Positions 1 through 9,771 of a stretch of DNA of 64,000 nucleotides are shown here, one piece after another. The position numbers and the translations under genes were made by a program. Where the stretch lies: assembly GCA_963731205.1 (NCBI GenBank), contig CAVSUJ010000001.1, positions 124,001 to 188,000 of the forward strand, given 5' to 3'. Origin of the DNA: DATAZK01 sp963731205 (GTDB taxonomy: Bacteria > Actinomycetota > Actinomycetes > Frankiales > Frankiaceae). Numbering within the stretch: the first letter of the stretch is position 1; the number at the start of each line of letters is the position of its first letter. A model generated the notes under the pieces. It was not told the origin of the DNA. It searched no databases and saw only the letters and a list, made by a program, of their open reading frames with translations.

Positions 1-1
1 C

Positions 2-1604
2 ACGCTGGCGGCACTCGGGATTCCCGAGGTGCTCGGCTACGCGAGCATCGCGCGAATGCCTGTGGTGACAGGGCTTTACACGATGTTGCTGCCGATGGCG
101 GTCTTCGCCGTGATCGGCTGCTCGCGCCATCTCGTGGTCGCCGCAGATTCCGCAACGGCCGCCATCGTCGCCGCCGGGGTCGCTGGGGTCGCCGCGCCCG
201 GAACGCATCGCTACGTCCAGCTGGTCGGGCTGGCCGCCCTGATGGCCGGGGTGCTCTTGCTGGTTGCCAGGCTGGTACGGCTCGGTTTTCTGGCCAATTT
301 CCTGTCCCGCACCGTGCTCATCGGATTCCTGACGGGCGTGGGGATTTCGGTCGCCATCGGTCAGCTGCCGCAGCTGCTCGGCGTCCACGTCACCGCGTCC
401 CAGATCACTCCCCGTCCTCGGCTCGACGGTGCGCCACCTCGGGAGCGCGTCGCTGAACACGGTCGCCGTTTCTGCCGCGGTCATCGTGATCGTGGCGCTG
501 ACGCGCCGCATCGCCCGTCGCGTTCCCGGCGCGCTCATCGCCGTGGTCGCCGCGATAGTGCTGAGCCAGGCGCTGCATTTCGACCGGCACGGGATCCGGG
601 TGCTCGGCCACGTGCCGAGCGGCCTGCCGGCCTTCACCGCACCCGCTCTCGGGATCCACGACATCGGCGCGCTGTTCGCCACGGCGAGCTCGATCTTCCT
701 GGTGATCCTGGCGCAGAGTTCGGCGACCTCGCGGGCGTACGCGGCGCGCTACAACGAGGATCTCGACGACGATCAGGATCTGCTCGGACTCTCGGCGGCC
801 AACATCGTCGCCGGGTTCAGCGGAACGTTCGTCGTCAACGGCAGCCCCACGAAGACCGAGATGGTCGACGGGGCCGGTGGGCGCAGCCAGCTTTCCCAAC
901 TCGTCACGTGCGTCGTGGTGCTCGTCGTGCTGCTGGTCCTGACGAGCCCACTCGGGCACCTCCCGCTGGCCGTCCTCGCGGCGGTCGTCTTCGTCATCGG
1001 GATCGACCTGGTCGACGTCGCCGGGCTGCGGCGGCTCTTCGCCGTCCGCATCGGTGAATTCGTCTTGGCCGTCCTCACGGCGATCGCCGTCATCGTGCTC
1101 GGCGTCGAGCAGGGGCTGGCCGCCGCGGTGATCGCCTCGGTCGTCGTGCACTTGCGCCACAGCTACAACCCGGCCACTTCGGTCCTGATCAAAGATGACC
1201 GCGACCACTGGCGCAATGCCCCGGTCACCCCCGACCAGCGAAGCGCCGGCGGGCTTGTCATCTATCGCTTCCCGTCCAACCCCTACTACGCCAACTGTCA
1301 CCGTCTCGGCGAGGACCTGCGCGCGTTGCGCGATTCCGCCGTCCCGCTCGACTGGCTCTGCCTGGACTGCGCGGGCATCGCCGACATCGACTTCACCGCG
1401 GCCGAGACCCTGCGCCGCATGCTGCCGAAATCCGCCCGGTTCGTGGTGTCTTCGGTGTGGCCCAGCGTGCGGGAGCAGCTGATCCGCTACCGGCTCCTGG
1501 TCGATCCCGACGCCGACATCTACCCGACTCCCGGTGCGGTGCTCGAGGCCTACGAAGCCCAGCCGGGGCATTCGGGCCCATCGGGTCAGCCGGCCCAGCA
1601 GTAG
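2..1604 (+). pseudogene. SulP-family anion transporter with C-terminal STAS domain, 5'-truncated by window, frameshifted
   Basis: Membrane permease of the SulP (sulfate/bicarbonate-type anion) family. The first part (from base 2) carries the characteristic opening GIPEVLGYAS and GLYTMLLPM followed by hydrophobic helices up to about base 405. The reading frame then changes: the continuation, from VLGSTVRHLGS onward, lies in another frame and runs to the TAG at 1604, with further membrane helices and a C-terminal STAS domain (FLxLDCAGIADIDFTA-type core). No sizeable protein segment seems missing at the junction (about 400-415), so a single-base indel, real or a sequencing error, is the simplest reading. 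The start lies outside the window. The family is certain; the anion transported is not. Confidence 0.85.
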
Positions 1605-1613
1605 CGTGCGGGC

Positions 1614-2027
1614 GTGGATCCGGTGCTTGCTCGCGAACGTTTCGCCGCCGCTCGCGTCGCCCGGCTCGCGACCGCCGATGCCGCCGGCCTTCCGCATCTG
1701 GTCCCGATCGTCTTCGCCATGGCCGGACACACCGTCTACAGCGCGGTGGACGCCAAACCCAAGCGCAGCATGGCTTTGCGGCGGCTGGCGAACGTCACGG
1801 CCAATCCGGCGGTGGCCCTTCTCGTCGACCACTATGACGATGACTGGACCGCGCTCTGGTGGGTGCGCGCCGAAGGCCGCGGCCGGGTGCTGGGGCCCGA
1901 GCAAGCAGAGGCCCGGCGAGCCGTCGAAATGCTCGCCGGGCGCTATCCGCAGCATCGGCTGGATCCGCCGGCGGGACCGGTGCTCGCTGTCGACGTCGAG
2001 CGCTGGTCGGGCTGGTCGTTTCAGTGA
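1614..2027 (+). CDS. PPOX-class probable F420-dependent enzyme (Rv0121-like)
   Basis: 137-residue split-barrel flavin/deazaflavin-binding protein. The N-terminus has the ARVARLATADAAGLPHLVPI pattern typical of the PPOX class, with a C-terminal aromatic ending (WSGWSF) as in the TIGR03668 group whose mycobacterial members are thought to use F420. The GTG start sits 9 bases after the SulP stop, so it probably shares the transcript. Substrate unknown. The assignment to the F420 subgroup rests on remembered family patterns and would need a profile search. Confidence 0.75.
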   Translation: MDPVLARERFAAARVARLATADAAGLPHLVPIVFAMAGHTVYSAVDAKPKRSMALRRLANVTANPAVALLVDHYDDDWTALWWVRAEGRGRVLGPEQAEARRAVEMLAGRYPQHRLDPPAGPVLAVDVERWSGWSFQ

Positions 2028-2046
2028 CCGCGGGTTGTACTGCCAG

Positions 2047-2262
2047 CTAGTCCAGCCGGGGCTCGTCCTCGGAGAGGTCGAGCGCGACACCGATCTGGCG
2101 GGCCTCGCGGTGGTCCATGTCGAACTCGTCCCACAGGCCTTGCTCGTCGCCCTCTTCGGCCTCGATGTCGTGCAGGGACGCGACACCGTCCTGCTCCAGA
2201 CAGCGCAGGCCGAACAGATCCGTCACGGGCTCCGGCGGTTCGAGGATCGGAATCTCAGCCAT
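2047..2262 (-). CDS. small acidic hypothetical protein, 71 aa
   Basis: Short acidic protein (run EAEEGDEQGLWDEFDMD in the middle; C-terminus LDLSEDEPRLD) with no membrane segment or signal peptide. Codon use is strongly GC3-biased, which supports coding. It lies alone on the minus strand, convergent with the PPOX gene (19 bases between stops). A DevR-box-like palindrome lies 35 bases upstream of the ATG, suggesting, but not proving, hypoxia control. No family recognised. Confidence 0.65.
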   Translation of the reverse strand: MAEIPILEPPEPVTDLFGLRCLEQDGVASLHDIEAEEGDEQGLWDEFDMDHREARQIGVALDLSEDEPRLD

Positions 2263-2296
2263 GACGTCATTCTGATCCGCTGTCCCATACGGACCA

Positions 2297-2310
2297 GGGA
2301 CTTTGGTGCC
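2297..2310. promoter_or_regulatory. DevR-box-like palindrome upstream of the 71-aa gene
   Basis: GGGACTTTGGTGCC matches 12 of 14 positions of the mycobacterial DosR core GGGACTTTAGTCCC. It lies 35-48 bases before the start codon of the minus-strand 71-aa gene, a sensible activator position. It is about 28 kb from the DevS gene and 40 kb from devR, so regulation in trans is inferred only. Confidence 0.45.
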
Positions 2311-2340
2311 GTGCGAGCGTGTCTTGCATCACGCTCGCAC
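2311..2340. terminator. perfect 11-bp stem, 8-base loop hairpin
   Basis: GTGCGAGCGTG and its exact complement CACGCTCGCAC flank an 8-base loop. It sits 19 bases past the 3' end of the minus-strand SRPBCC gene, so it probably terminates the MMPL-SRPBCC transcript. There is no T-run, as is usual for actinobacterial hairpins. Confidence 0.6.
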
Positions 2341-2358
2341 GGCGCCGCTGGGCAGCCT

Positions 2359-2767
2359 CTAGACGGCTGTGGCCAGCCGGGTGAGGGTCACCAATTCCTC
2401 GTCGAGGGTGGCGGCGACAGCGGCGGGATCACCGATTACGGGCACGGTGATGACGACGCTGCTGCCGCCGCCCATGAGCGGGGTGACGCGTAGATACGCG
2501 CCCCCGACGAGCCCGGGCGCGACCTCACGCAGATAGTCGACGGTGCATGCCTCTGGCCGGACGACGACGCTGATCGTCGAACGCGTCATCATCTTTGGTG
2601 ACCTTCCAGCCCTGACGCTCGTCGCCCTCGACCTTGTCGGCGAAACCGGGAGCCCATTCGGGGAGCCGGCGGGCATCGGCGAGCAGCTCGAGGAACGCCT
2701 TCGGTTCCACATCGCTCTCGATGCTGCGCGTCTGGGTCTGGTTACGGACGTCCATGGCATGCTCCAT
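2359..2767 (-). pseudogene. SRPBCC (polyketide cyclase/START-like) family protein, frameshifted
   Basis: The N-terminal half reads MDVRNQTQTRSIESDVEPKA then FLELLADARRLPEWAPGFAD, the typical opening of an SRPBCC ligand-binding protein in which a Pro-Glu-Trp element follows the first helix. After KVTKDDDAF (about 2570-2585) the frame shifts. The remaining half, beginning ISVVVRPEACTVDYLREV and ending LVTLTRLATAV, is in another frame. Together they give about 135 residues, the normal size. It lies 37 bases downstream of the MMPL gene on the same strand. Possible sequencing error. Ligand unknown. Confidence 0.7.
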
Positions 2768-2804
2768 CTCGCGTCAGGCGGCCTGTTCGGTGGCCGTTCG
2801 GTAG

Positions 2805-5100
2805 CTATTCGGTATAGGGAGTCACGCTCACCAGACGGCGTGAGGACTCCCTGCCATCGTTGGGCAATTCGTCCTGTGGAGCCAGGGAATTTTCCGCCTC
2901 CGCCTGTCCCACCCGCGGTAGCCACTGCAGCCGCCGCGGCAGGTACCAGTTGCGCTCGCCGAGCATCACCATCGCTGCGGGCAACAGCACGGTGCGCACG
3001 ATGGTCGCGTCGACGAGGACTGCGACGCCGAGCCCGACACCCGCTTGCTTGATCGAGACCTGGGAGAGGGTGGCGAAGATGGCGAACACCGCCACCATCA
3101 CCGCAGCCGCGCTCGTGATGACCCCGGCCGTGGAACGGACGCCCTCGCGGATCGCGGTCGCGTTGTCCATGCCGCGGTCGTGGTTCTCCTTGATCCGGCT
3201 GAGGATGAAGACGTGGTAGTCCATCGACAGCCCGAACAGGAGCGCGAACAGGAAGAGCGGCAGCCAGTTGGCAATCGTGCCCGTCGAGGTGAAGTCGAGC
3301 AGGCCCTGCGCCCAGGAGTGCTGGAACACCAGGACCAGCACGCCATATGCGGCAGCCACCGACAGCAGGTTGAGCGCGATGGCCAGCAGCGGCACCACGA
3401 TGCGACCGGAAAGCGAACAGCAGCAGCAGGAAGGCGAGGGCCAGGACGAAGCCGGTGACCAACGGGAGTGCCTGCTTCAGCTGGGCGCTGGAGTCGACCG
3501 ATTGTGCCGTCTGGCCCGTCACGCCCACCCAGCTGGCACCCGAGCCGGCGAAGGCCACCGGCACGATGTCATGGCGCAGCATGTTCATCGCACGGGTGGA
3601 GACGCCGTCGGTGCCGTTGCCGATGAGACCGACGCTGGCCACGGCGACAGTGTGTGAAGGGTTCACCTCGACGGTGAAGGGCGCTCGGGCCTCACCGCTC
3701 GCGAGGGCACGATTCTGCAATGTTTGCAGCGCTTTCGTGATGGGCGTCGAGGTGACGTCTGCGGCCTGAACGACGATCTTCGCCGGGCCGGCCCCACCCG
3801 GAAACGCCTGCTGGATCCGCGCATACGTCTGCATGATGGGCAGGCTCGCCGGGATGTCGGTCGCGCCAGGGCTCGCGGTGCGCATTCCGAGCGCCGGAAT
3901 CGCCAGGGCCACCAGGGCAACGACGGCCAGGGAAGCCGCGAGTGCCGGCCGGTGCAGGACGCGTCCGAGGACCGCGTCCCAGCGGCCGCGGGTGTCGCCG
4001 GGGTAGGCGATTGCCGTGCGGCCGGCCTTGCTGCGGCGCGTCCAGAAGCGGCCCTTGTCGACCCGGTCGCCGAGCAGCGAAAGCAGTGCCGGCAGCACCG
4101 AGACCGACCCGGCGACGGCGACGAGGACGACGAGGATCGTGGCTTCGGCGACGGCAGAGAAGGTCGAGTCGCCGGCCAGGAACATGCCCGCCATGGCGAC
4201 GACGACCGTCATTCCCGAGATCAGCACCGAGCGTCCGGAGGTGGCCGCGGCGGTTGCCAGCGATTGCTCGGGCGATCGTCCGCTACGGCGTTCTTCACGC
4301 TCGCGGCGCAGGTAGAACAGCGAATAGTCGACGCCGACCGCCATGCCGACCAGGAGCATCACGGTGGACGCGGTCTGGTTGGTGTGGATCAGCTTGCTCA
4401 ACGGTGCGAGCAGTCCCGCAGCGGCGAGGAACGCGGTGAAGGCCAGCCCGACCGGCAGCAGGGCAGCAACGAGCGCGCCGAAGGCGAAGAACAGGATCAC
4501 CAGGGTGATCGGCAGCGAGAGCACCTCGGCGTGATGCAGGTCCCCGCCGAGCGCCTTGTTCAGCGCCTTGTCCGAGCTCGCGTCGCCGAACTCCTCGATG
4601 CGCATCCCCGGATGTGCCTGTTGCGAACGCGAAACGGCCGTCAGCACCGGTGCGATTCGTGAGTCGGCGTTGTCGCTGTCGCCCTTGAGGGAGAAGCGGA
4701 TCAGCGCCGAGTGGCCGTCGCTCGTCGTGGCCCCTGCTCCGGCCGGCGTCAGCGGAGAGCGCACGTCCTGGACCAGACCGGTGGCGTTGATCTGATCGAT
4801 GGTGGTGTTCACCGCTGCGCGGAAGGTGGGATTGCTGACGGTGAAGCTCTTGGACTGCACCAGGATCATCTCCGACGCATGGGCGTCGAAGCCATTGGCG
4901 TGCAGGAGTCGATCGGCCCGGCCGGACTGGCCCGGCTCACCAGCCGGACCGTTCGTCTGTGTCGTCCCGACGACGTTGCCGATGGCGATCGCAGCGAAGA
5001 CGAACACGAGCCAGAGGCCGACCGCCGTCCAGCGGTGGCGTGCGCTCCACGCGCCGGCAGAGCCGGCCAGGTTGCGCAATTTTCGAGGCGGGTGGGCCAT
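2805..5100 (-). pseudogene. MMPL/RND-family exporter, single-base frameshift
   Basis: About 764 residues in two frames. The ATG at 5100 is preceded by AAGGGA. The first frame gives a short cytoplasmic tail, TM1 (TAVGLWLVFVFAAIAIGNVV), a large extracytoplasmic loop, TM2-6 with GMAVGVDYSLFYLRRERE (proton-relay Asp-Tyr pair of MMPL proteins), a second loop and TM7 (LALAFLLLLFAFRS). One extra base near 3402-3404 then breaks the frame. The rest continues as IVVPLLAIALNLL with the second relay motif GLSMDYHVFILSRIKE and ends TPYTE at 2805. MMPL proteins export lipids, drugs or peptides across the membrane; the substrate cannot be told here. Confidence 0.85.
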
Positions 5101-5336
5101 GACTGAAGTCCCTTCACGTCTGTTGCATGTCTGCTCACGGCACGGCCGCACCCGTCGGTGCGGCTCGCTTTCGACGCTAGGAATCGGGAGCATTCGGGTC
5201 ACTCCGGCGACCCCACGAGCGAGAGGGGGGCTACCCCCACTCCCGATCCGTCAGGTAACCGGATAGGCCGCGGTGCGCTCGCTGACTAACGTTGCTGACG
5301 TCGATCGACCGCAGGCCCTACGAGGAGGTGAGCGCG

Positions 5337-6548
5337 ATGAGCGTGATGCGAGGGTTGCTTCGCATGGTGATGCCGGTGACCGATCTGGTCGTTGCGGTCG
5401 TCGGGTTCACGGTCGTTTCCGTAGGCCTGACCGTCTCGCTGGGCACGCTGCCGGCGTTCCTGCTGGGGCTGCCGTTGTTCGTCGCGTTCGGCTTCCTGTG
5501 CCGCTGGCTCGCCAAGCTGGAACGCCGCCGCATCAGACTCTTTCTGGGAATCGAGATCCCTGACGTTCCCGGGCCGGCGAAGGGCATCAGGGGACAGTTC
5601 GTCCATGGCCCCACGTGGCGGGCGATGGGTTATTTCGTGGTGCATTTCCTGCTCGGGGTCATCACGTTCACGGTCGCCATCTCGGTCTGGGCTGCTGCCG
5701 TGACGATGATGTCGATGCCGTTCTGGCTGCACCGCGTGCCGAGCCGGCGTGCCGATGCGTGGCTGTTCACCGTGACCGATCAGCGCACCGCCTGGCTGCT
5801 GGCCGCCGGTGGCCTGCTCGTCGCGGGACTGGCGGTGCTGCTCACCTACGGGCTCACCGCTCTGGAGGGGTCACTGGCGCACGCCCTGCTCGGCCCGACG
5901 GCCCGCGATCTCGAGCGTCAGGTCGATCAGTTACGCGACAGCCGCAGCCGGGTGGTCGATTCCGTAGACGCCGAACGGCGCCGGATCGAGCGCGATCTGC
6001 ACGACGGCGCGCAGCAGCGGCTGGTGGCGGTGGCGATGAATCTCGGCCGGGCGCGTTCGCACTATGACGACGACCCTGACACCGCTCGCGAGCTCCTCGA
6101 CGAAGCACATCGCGATGCCAAGCAAGCTCTGGCAGAACTGCGCGATCTGGCTCGCGGCATCCACCCCGCAGTGCTCACCGACCGCGGCCTGGATGCGGCC
6201 CTGTCCGGGCTCGCCGGACGCTGCCCGGTGCCGGTCACCGTGAGCGTGGCGGCCGGGCCGCGCTGCACCCCTACTATCGAGGCGATCGCCTACTTCGTGG
6301 TGAGCGAGGCGCTGGCCAACATTGCCAAGCACGCCCGGGCGTCGCGAGCCGCAGTGAGCGTCTACCGGTATGAGGACCGCCTGCGGGTCGAGGTGACCGA
6401 CGACGGGATCGGCGGCGCGGATGCCGCCCGCGGCAGCGGGATCGCTGGGCTACGCGACCGCGTCGCCGGAGTGGACGGAACCCTGGAGGTCACCAGCCCT
6501 GCCGGCGGCCCGACGACATTGAAGGCGGACTTGCCATGCGGGTCGTGA
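5337..6548 (+). CDS. NarL-family sensor histidine kinase
   Basis: 403 residues. ATG 5337 is chosen because a GAGGAGGTGAG ribosome site lies just upstream. The N-terminal half has four or so hydrophobic segments (about 10-55, 95-130, 150-175), matching the putative sensor domain common in actinobacterial kinases. A linker helix leads to a HisKA_3 dimerisation domain with phospho-acceptor His222 in RIERDLHDGAQQRL. A HATPase_c domain follows with SEALANIAKHA (N box) and VTDDGIGGAD (G1 box). Its stop overlaps the start of the response regulator gene by 13 bases, so the two are translationally coupled. Signal sensed is unknown. Confidence 0.9.
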   Translation: MSVMRGLLRMVMPVTDLVVAVVGFTVVSVGLTVSLGTLPAFLLGLPLFVAFGFLCRWLAKLERRRIRLFLGIEIPDVPGPAKGIRGQFVHGPTWRAMGYFVVHFLLGVITFTVAISVWAAAVTMMSMPFWLHRVPSRRADAWLFTVTDQRTAWLLAAGGLLVAGLAVLLTYGLTALEGSLAHALLGPTARDLERQVDQLRDSRSRVVDSVDAERRRIERDLHDGAQQRLVAVAMNLGRARSHYDDDPDTARELLDEAHRDAKQALAELRDLARGIHPAVLTDRGLDAALSGLAGRCPVPVTVSVAAGPRCTPTIEAIAYFVVSEALANIAKHARASRAAVSVYRYEDRLRVEVTDDGIGGADAARGSGIAGLRDRVAGVDGTLEVTSPAGGPTTLKADLPCGS

Positions 6549-7180
6549 TCGCCGAGGATTCGGCGCTGCTGCGCGAGGGTCTCTCGCGTCTGCTCGTCGA
6601 GGCGGACTTCGACGTCGTCGCCGCCGTGAGCGATGGTGAGTCGGCCATCCGTGCGGTCGCGGACCACCGGCCCGACATCGCCGTGCTCGACGTGCGGATG
6701 CCGCCCACGTTCACCGACGAGGGACTGCGCGCCGCACTCGTGATGCGCAGCCAATGGCCGGCGGTCGCCGTCATGGTGTTCTCGCAGTACGTCGAGGAGC
6801 GTTACGCCACCGAGCTGCTCGCCGGCCAGACCCGCGGCGTCGGCTATCTGTTGAAGGACCGCGTCGCCGATGTGGACGAATTCATCGACGCGTTGCGTCG
6901 CGTCGGTGAGGGCGGCACCGTGCTCGACCCTGATGTCGTCGCCCAGCTGCTGGCGCGCAGTCGCCACGGCGATCCACTGGCCCGGCTCACCGCCCGCGAA
7001 CGCGAGGTGCTCGCGTTGATGGCGGAGGGACGCTCGAACGCTGCGATTGCGGCCGCTCTCGTCGTCGGGGAAGGCGCGGTCGAAAAGCACGTCACCAACA
7101 TCTTCGCCAAGCTCGACCTGCTGCCAGCTGACTCCGATCACCGCCGGGTGCTGGCCGTCCTGCGCTACCTCGAGAGCTGA
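6536..7180 (+). CDS. NarL/FixJ-family response regulator
   Basis: 214 residues. The receiver domain has the acidic pocket AEDSA at the N-terminus, phospho-acceptor Asp52 (IAVLDVRMPP) and the conserved Lys in GYLLKDRV. The C-terminal LuxR-type helix-turn-helix starts LTAREREVLALMAEGRSN and continues with AVEKHVTNIFAKLDL. Partner of the kinase just upstream. The next gene (adhesin-like protein at 7193) starts 12 bases later and may be co-regulated with it. Confidence 0.92.
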   Translation: MRVVIAEDSALLREGLSRLLVEADFDVVAAVSDGESAIRAVADHRPDIAVLDVRMPPTFTDEGLRAALVMRSQWPAVAVMVFSQYVEERYATELLAGQTRGVGYLLKDRVADVDEFIDALRRVGEGGTVLDPDVVAQLLARSRHGDPLARLTAREREVLALMAEGRSNAAIAAALVVGEGAVEKHVTNIFAKLDLLPADSDHRRVLAVLRYLES

Positions 7181-7192
7181 GGAATTGCTGCC

Positions 7193-7949
7193 ATGACTAC
7201 GTTTTCACCTTCCGTAAAGCCTGAGGCGTGGCGCGCGACTCCGGGTCGCGTGCTCACCTTGGTGCTCGGCTCTGCCGCTGCTGCTCGCCGCCATCGGATG
7301 GAGTGCCTTCGCGCTGGTCGGCGGGCTGGCGCGCACGAGCGAGCATCACCACGCCACGTATCCCTGGTCGGGCGGGAGCCTCACGCTCGACGTCGGGTCC
7401 GGCAATGCGCTCATCCGCACGTCGGATTCGGCGAGCGTGGGGGTGGACTACACCGAGCACTACGAGTTCAAGAGGCCGACGGTGAAGGCCACTTCTTCGG
7501 CAAGCGGGCTCGCCCTGACCAGCCACTGCGACAACGGACCGCTCGGCCAGAACTGCTCCATCAACTACGTCATCACCGTTCCCAAGAACGCCGGGCTGCG
7601 GCTTCACCTCGGCGACGGCAACGTGCACCTGCAGGGCATCGCCGATTCGGTGGTGGTGCAGTCGGGTGACGGGGACATCGACGCCACGGGGCTGCTCTCC
7701 AAGAGCGTCCAGATCTCCTCCGGAGACGGTGACATTCACCTTCAGTGGGCCGCGCCCCCGACGAACGTGCAATTGAGCATGGGCGACGGAAACATCGATC
7801 TCGTGCTCCCGCAGGGGAGTGGGCCCTATGCCATCCGGCAGTCCGGCTCCGGTAGTTCCAACATCGGAGTAGCCACTGCCCCGGATGCCACCGACACGAT
7901 GGTGCTGCACAGCGGCGACGGTGACGTCCACGTCAGGTACGGCAGCTGA
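7193..7949 (+). pseudogene. DUF4097-type beta-repeat membrane-anchored protein, frameshifted
   Basis: The ATG at 7193 opens a frame reading WRATPGRVLTLVLG. About base 7260-7275 the frame changes and continues with a transmembrane segment (LPLLLAAIGWSAFALVGGLA). An extracytoplasmic beta-strand repeat domain follows in which SGDGDI/ SSGDGDIHL/ MGDGNIDL elements recur, the hallmark of DUF4097 (adhesin-like, LiaX/YvlB-related) proteins. End LHSGDGDVHVRYGS at 7949. It is placed directly behind a two-component pair, as such envelope-stress proteins often are. About 251 residues if the frame is restored. Confidence 0.75.
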
Positions 7950-7970
7950 AGGACACTCCCGCCGGGTCGC

Positions 7971-8444
7971 TCAGTTCGGTGCTGAGAGGCTGACGACGAC
8001 GGCGCTGGCAGAGCGGGCGACGCTCACCCGCGGGTTGCTGCCGGTGCGCAGACCGATCACGTAGCCCACGTGGCCCTGGAAGTCCTCGAAGCGCGCGATC
8101 TCCATGACGTTGCTGGTGGTCGTGGGGTAGAAGACGATCGGGCTGGTGTTGAGGCCGCGCAGGTCATGCGCGATGGCCACGTTCATCGTCACCACGATGA
8201 ACGCGTTGCCGTCGACCGCGACCGGCTTTCCCGTCGGAGTGGTCGGCCTGCTGCTCACGTATCGAGCGCTGCCACCGGAAGGTGCACCCTGCTCGAACGT
8301 GAACGTCACGGTATCGATCGCGGCGGGAGTGTTGTGTGCGGCGGTGATGGCGACGAGTGTGTGCTTGTTCGGGACCAGACACGACGTGCTCGTGGCGACC
8401 ACGGCCGCCACGACCGCGCCCATGGACAGACGCCGTAATCTCAT
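7971..8444 (-). CDS. AMIN-like domain lipoprotein
   Basis: 157 residues with a lipoprotein signal (MRLRRLSMGAVVAAVVATSTSC, lipobox STSC near residue 22). The mature part resembles the actinobacterial AMIN-like domain: an early ITAAHNTPAAIDTVTFTFE strand, a central RYVSS, HDLRGL and a closing FEDFQGHVGYVIGLRTGSNPRV. It is probably a cell-surface carbohydrate- or peptidoglycan-binding protein, though biochemical roles are not established. It converges with the DUF4097 gene, 21 bases apart, with no obvious hairpin between. Confidence 0.72.
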   Translation of the reverse strand: MRLRRLSMGAVVAAVVATSTSCLVPNKHTLVAITAAHNTPAAIDTVTFTFEQGAPSGGSARYVSSRPTTPTGKPVAVDGNAFIVVTMNVAIAHDLRGLNTSPIVFYPTTTSNVMEIARFEDFQGHVGYVIGLRTGSNPRVSVARSASAVVVSLSAPN

Positions 8445-8621
8445 CGACCGCTCCTTTGCACGCGCGTGGGCGGAGACGCGACTGTGGCTTTGAAGGTGCA
8501 GTCTGCGTCATGCCTTGGGGCGGCGTACGCGAATGCTTTGTATCCATGGGGATGCCACCCGAATGGCCTACTGGTCGGGACTGGCAGGTATGCCGGACGA
8601 CGCTCGTTTTCACCCTGCCGC

Positions 8622-8941
8622 TCAGGTGCGGCTGGGGGTCTGGCCGGGTTTGCGGAGGAGTGGTCGGCGGTGGCCTTGTAGGGGTGGTCGTCCGTCGGGT
8701 GGCCAGAACCAGGGGGTGCGGTCGGGGTCGTTGCCGATGGTGATTTCCCAGCCGCCTTCGTGGACTTTGTGGTGGTGGTGCAGGCAGAGGAGTTCAAGGT
8801 TTTCGGGTTGGGTTTCGCCTTTGTCGCGTAGCCATTGTTCGCGGTGATGTGCCTCGGTCCAGGAGGGGGCCTGTCGCAGCTGGGCCAGACGCAGCCGCCG
8901 TCGCGGGCTACCAGGAAGTGCTGGAAGCGGGCGGAAGCCAT
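8622..8941 (-). pseudogene. HNH endonuclease C-terminal remnant (DUF222-HNH type), frameshifted
   Basis: On the minus strand the remnant reads FLVARDGGCVWPSCDRPP, the zinc/HNH entry motif. A shift at a run of five G (8865-8869) follows, then SWTEAHHREQWLRDKG, LLCLHHHHKVHEGGWEITIG and a Pro/Arg-rich tail ending at 8622. This is the C-terminal third of the abundant actinobacterial DUF222-HNH proteins. The large N-terminal DUF222 part is absent upstream. Probably a decaying mobile or selfish gene, with the frameshift on top. Confidence 0.75.
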
Positions 8942-9290
8942 CGTTCGGGCGCGGTCATTGGCCCGAGCAAGGTGGTGCTCCTGACATCTCGCGCCCTCTG
9001 GTCATGACGCTCAGCGTCACCCGCGTGCGAGCCCAGGATGCCGCCCGGTCGGCACCGGCGCTTGTCGGCGTGGACCCCAGTGGATGCGGTGACTTGACGG
9101 GTACGTACGTGGTCGGGTTGATCGCAGCCGCTGGAGCCGCGCCCATCGAAGGCGGTGGTGGTTAGCGGGACCGACGGCAGCTCTTCCATCGGTGGTGAAT
9201 CTGCGGGGCGTACAGGCCCACCAACGCGATCGCCGGAGTCGACAATCAAGACGTTTGCACCCGAGCACGTGATGCCGCAGGCTCCGAACA
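8942..9290. other. spacer without a supportable gene
   Basis: About 350 bases with no convincing coding signal on either strand. Bases about 9046-9125 (GGTCGGCACCGGCG and GGTCGGGTTGATCGC) weakly resemble the dispersed repeats at 9630 and 12243. Confidence 0.4.
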
Positions 9291-9484
9291 TGAGCGACCT
9301 AGCTGCCAGGGAGATGCTGAGCCGAAGCTTGGGAGCGGTTGAGGGCTTCCTGACAGCGATCACCGACGAGCAAGCCGAACCGGTACTCGTCGACCAGGAC
9401 TTGCAGCGGTTCCGCCGTTCCTTCCCAGCTGATGAGGCCGTGTCGGCACTCGCAGCCCTTACCTCCCTCGGCGTAACGCTCTAG
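9291..9484 (+). CDS. possible small hypothetical protein (doubtful)
   Basis: Open frame of about 64 codons from ATG 9291 (MSDLAAREMLSRSLGAVEGF to ALTSLGVTL), with an earlier GTG at 9155 also possible. GC3 is about 73%, lower than for the solid genes here, and the opposite strand is also open, so coding is uncertain. It lies inside the repeat-bearing accessory island. No homology recognised. Confidence 0.3.
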
Positions 9485-9629
9485 AGCCAACGGGTCGGGC
9501 TTGCTCCTCGGCGTGCGCACCAGTGCCAGTACCGAGCGCTCCCAGCACCAGGCGACAGCCATCGGTCGGGGGCGGCATTGGCCCGACGGAGGTGCTGGTG
9601 CCCGGCTTCCGCGCTCGGTGGTCACGGTC

Positions 9630-9706
9630 GGCTCCGGCGGGTTCGTCGGCATCATGCCGGTGGCCCGCGATGACCGGATCGGGGTGCGTCGGCGGTAGGG
9701 CTGATT
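9630..9706. repeat. dispersed intergenic repeat, copy A
   Basis: About 75 bases that align with copy at 12243-12314. Shared blocks are GTTCGTCG, GACCGGATCGG, GCGT and GGGCTGAT in the same order and spacing. The copies lie in gaps between small genes about 2.6 kb apart. A shorter relative lies at 11901-11941. Confidence 0.5.
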
Positions 9707-9771
9707 GGTGGCGCTGCGGGAGGGCGAGCGAGATCCGCTGCGCTGGCGCTCCATCGTGATGGTTACGAGCG

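Noticed and set aside
405..2186. 593-residue open frame on the minus strand opposite SulP
   Set aside because: His/Arg/Asp-rich composition typical of the antisense of a GC3-biased gene; the + strand shows a clear SulP protein.
5102..5113. DevR-like string GACTGAAGTCCC just upstream of the MMPL start
   Set aside because: It overlaps the ribosome binding site (AAGGGA) immediately before the ATG, where an activator box would not function; likely coincidence.
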